Origin: Rhodothermus marinus
GTDB taxonomy: Bacteria > Bacteroidota > Rhodothermia > Rhodothermales > Rhodothermaceae
NCBI RefSeq assembly: GCF_009936275.1
Contig: NZ_AP019797.1
Coordinates: 2,277,890-2,341,889, forward strand
Reading direction: 5' to 3'
Length of the DNA stretch: 64,000 nucleotides
Under the pieces are notes generated by a model. That model did not search any database, was not told the DNA's origin, and saw only the letters and a program-made list of their open reading frames with translations. Position numbers and translations under genes: made by a program. Every line of letters begins with the position of its first letter. Position 1 is the first letter of the stretch. Shown here piece after piece: positions 62,849-64,000 of this stretch.

Positions 62849-64000
62849 ATGCGTCGTTTGCTTCTGTTGCTGTTGCTGGTATCGACGGCCGCTCCGGCGG
62901 CCACGCGTCCGCTCCCCCTTTCCGACAGCGCGCGCGTGGCGCTTGTCACGATCCTGCCCGGTCGCGCCCTCTACGCGGCCTTCGGGCACAGCGCCCTTCG
63001 CGTGTACGATCCCGTGCAGGGCATCGACTGGCTTTTCAACTACGGCACGTTCGACTTCAGCGATCCCTGGTTCATCCCGCGGTTCGTCTACGGCCAGCTC
63101 GACTATTTCCTGTCGGTGAGCGATTATGCCCGCTCCGTGCAGTTCTATCGTGAGGTGGAAGGCCGCCCGATCGTCGAGCAGTGGTTGAACCTGACCCCGG
63201 CGCAGCGCGACTCGCTCGTGGCCTTTCTGATGTGGAACGCCCGCCCGGAAAACCGCACCTACCGCTACGATTTTCTGTTCGACAACTGCTCGACACGCAT
63301 TCGGGACGTGCTCGAGCGCACGCTGGGCGACGCGTTGCGCTTTACGCACCGGGCGCCGGAGACGACGTTTCGGCGCCTGCTCGATCCGTACGTGGCCGAC
63401 CGGCCGCTGCTCCAGCTCGGCTTCTATCTGACGCTCGGCCAGCGCGTCGATCGACCACCCACGGCACGCGAGGTGATGTTTCTTCCGCTGGAACTGAAAG
63501 CCGCCTTCGATGAGGCCCGGGTGCGCCGCGATACCGCCTGGCTGCCGCTCGTTGCCCGCACCGACACCGTATTCTGGCCCACCGGCCACCGGCCGCTGCC
63601 CGAGCCGGCCTGGCCGTGGCCGACCGTGCTGGGCTGGCTGCTCTTTGCCTTCGGCGCGGGTGCGACGCTCGTCGCCTGGCGACGCGGTCGGCCGACCACC
63701 ACGCGGCTGGACGCCCTGCTGTTCGGCCTGGTCGGACTGGTGGGGCTGCTGTTGCTGCTGCTCTGGGTGGCCACGCTGCACACGGTGACGGCCTGGAACT
63801 GGAACCTGATCTGGGCCTGGCCACCGCATCTGGTGGTGGCCGTCCGCCTCTGGCGCCGCCGCCCACCCGCCGGATGGGAACGCACCTATCTACTTATGAC
63901 GGGCCTGCTCACGCTCCTGTTGGCGCTGGGCTGGTTCTTCTGGCCGCAGGAGCTGCATCCGGCCCTGCAGCCGATCGCCCTGCTGCTGGTGGTGCGCACG
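62849..64000 (+). CDS. DUF4105 membrane protein, 3' end cut by window
   Basis: The first 384 codons of a protein with a signal peptide (RRLLLLLLLVSTAAPA). The DUF4105 domain shows GRALYAAFGHSALRVYDP, FNYGTFDFSDPWFI and YDFLFDNCSTRIRDVL, where His, Asp, Asn and Cys are the conserved residues. After a linker there are at least three to four helices (from about residue 255). The domain resembles NlpC/P60-like cysteine peptidases by its conserved Cys/His, but activity has not been shown from this sequence. The frame is open to the last base. It is divergent from nth across 148 bases. Confidence 0.85.
   Translation, partial: MRRLLLLLLLVSTAAPAATRPLPLSDSARVALVTILPGRALYAAFGHSALRVYDPVQGIDWLFNYGTFDFSDPWFIPRFVYGQLDYFLSVSDYARSVQFYREVEGRPIVEQWLNLTPAQRDSLVAFLMWNARPENRTYRYDFLFDNCSTRIRDVLERTLGDALRFTHRAPETTFRRLLDPYVADRPLLQLGFYLTLGQRVDRPPTAREVMFLPLELKAAFDEARVRRDTAWLPLVARTDTVFWPTGHRPLPEPAWPWPTVLGWLLFAFGAGATLVAWRRGRPTTTRLDALLFGLVGLVGLLLLLLWVATLHTVTAWNWNLIWAWPPHLVVAVRLWRRRPPAGWERTYLLMTGLLTLLLALGWFFWPQELHPALQPIALLLVVRT

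Noticed and set aside
62111-63829. 572-codon minus-strand frame covering nth and the DUF4105 gene
   Set aside because: It overlaps two recognisable genes in other frames and its product is low-complexity Arg/Gly/Gln-rich text.

Overview
The window reads as chromosomal DNA of a thermophilic, GC-rich member of the Rhodothermota, most probably Rhodothermus marinus or a close relative. This is inferred from a TAT-exported lipoprotein high-potential iron-sulfur protein of the kind known as an electron carrier in R. marinus, heme A synthesis genes, many lipoprotein and outer-membrane proteins of Bacteroidota style, and promoters resembling the Bacteroidota -33/-7 type (TTG, 19-20 bases, TAnnTTT). 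Genes are tightly packed with frequent 4-base start/stop overlaps. No rRNA, tRNA, CRISPR array, insertion sequence or prophage was seen.

Layout. 1-4181 (+): a TolC-like protein (5' end cut off), an ABC ATPase and two ABC-2 permeases form a drug-type exporter. 4196-9413 (-): a two-domain TerB-like protein, an ADP-forming acyl-CoA synthetase fused to a GNAT domain, and a phosphohexomutase. 9587-13262 (+): ctaA and ctaB followed by a second ABC-2 exporter. 13266-16802 (-): amidohydrolase, a HisKA-only protein, an MBL hydrolase and a LON-domain protein. 16939-18285 (+): an unassigned outer-membrane barrel. 18286-22148 (-): nadA, then lolD, an NtrC-type regulator and a TPR membrane protein. 22382-32327 (+): gap and pgk with terminators, an MscS channel, an amidinotransferase-fold enzyme, tyrA, gcvT, comB and ftsK. 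32341-33727 (-): a lone HSDR_N protein behind prmC. 33766-36763 (+): an SDR enzyme and an alpha-glucan phosphorylase whose promoter carries a LacI-type operator. 36846-38991 (-): HiPIP, acylphosphatase and a lipoprotein alpha-amylase. 39166-39858 (+): a coiled-coil membrane protein with tandem repeats. 39868-45915 (-): NAD epimerase, a small membrane protein, NhaC antiporter, thioredoxin-like protein, HtpX, TPR, TPM and LemA proteins. 46098-48378 (+): S41 protease and Hsp20. 48469-52899 (-): the phosphate uptake set pstSCAB-phoU. 53083-55074 (+): an M1 peptidase lipoprotein. 55076-59178 (-): a flavin cluster made of ApbE, an outer-membrane barrel, an FMN-binding protein, a His-rich membrane protein and a PCuAC-like lipoprotein. 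59566-62700 (-): a short paralogue of the coiled-coil protein, gpmI and an endonuclease III with an added zinc ribbon. 62849-64000 (+): the start of a DUF4105 membrane protein.

Themes. Central glycolysis is represented by gap, pgk and gpmI. Glucan use is represented by the surface amylase and the phosphorylase. Aerobic respiration is represented by ctaAB and HiPIP. Cell-envelope quality control is represented by HtpX, S41, LemA/TPM and LolD. The most promising candidate for a little-described system is the ApbE-centred cluster at 55076-59235. It appears to build a covalently flavinylated electron-transfer protein together with an outer-membrane barrel, and it ends in a PCuAC-like protein that seems to have lost every copper ligand. 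The two hendecad-repeat coiled-coil paralogues are the second candidate.
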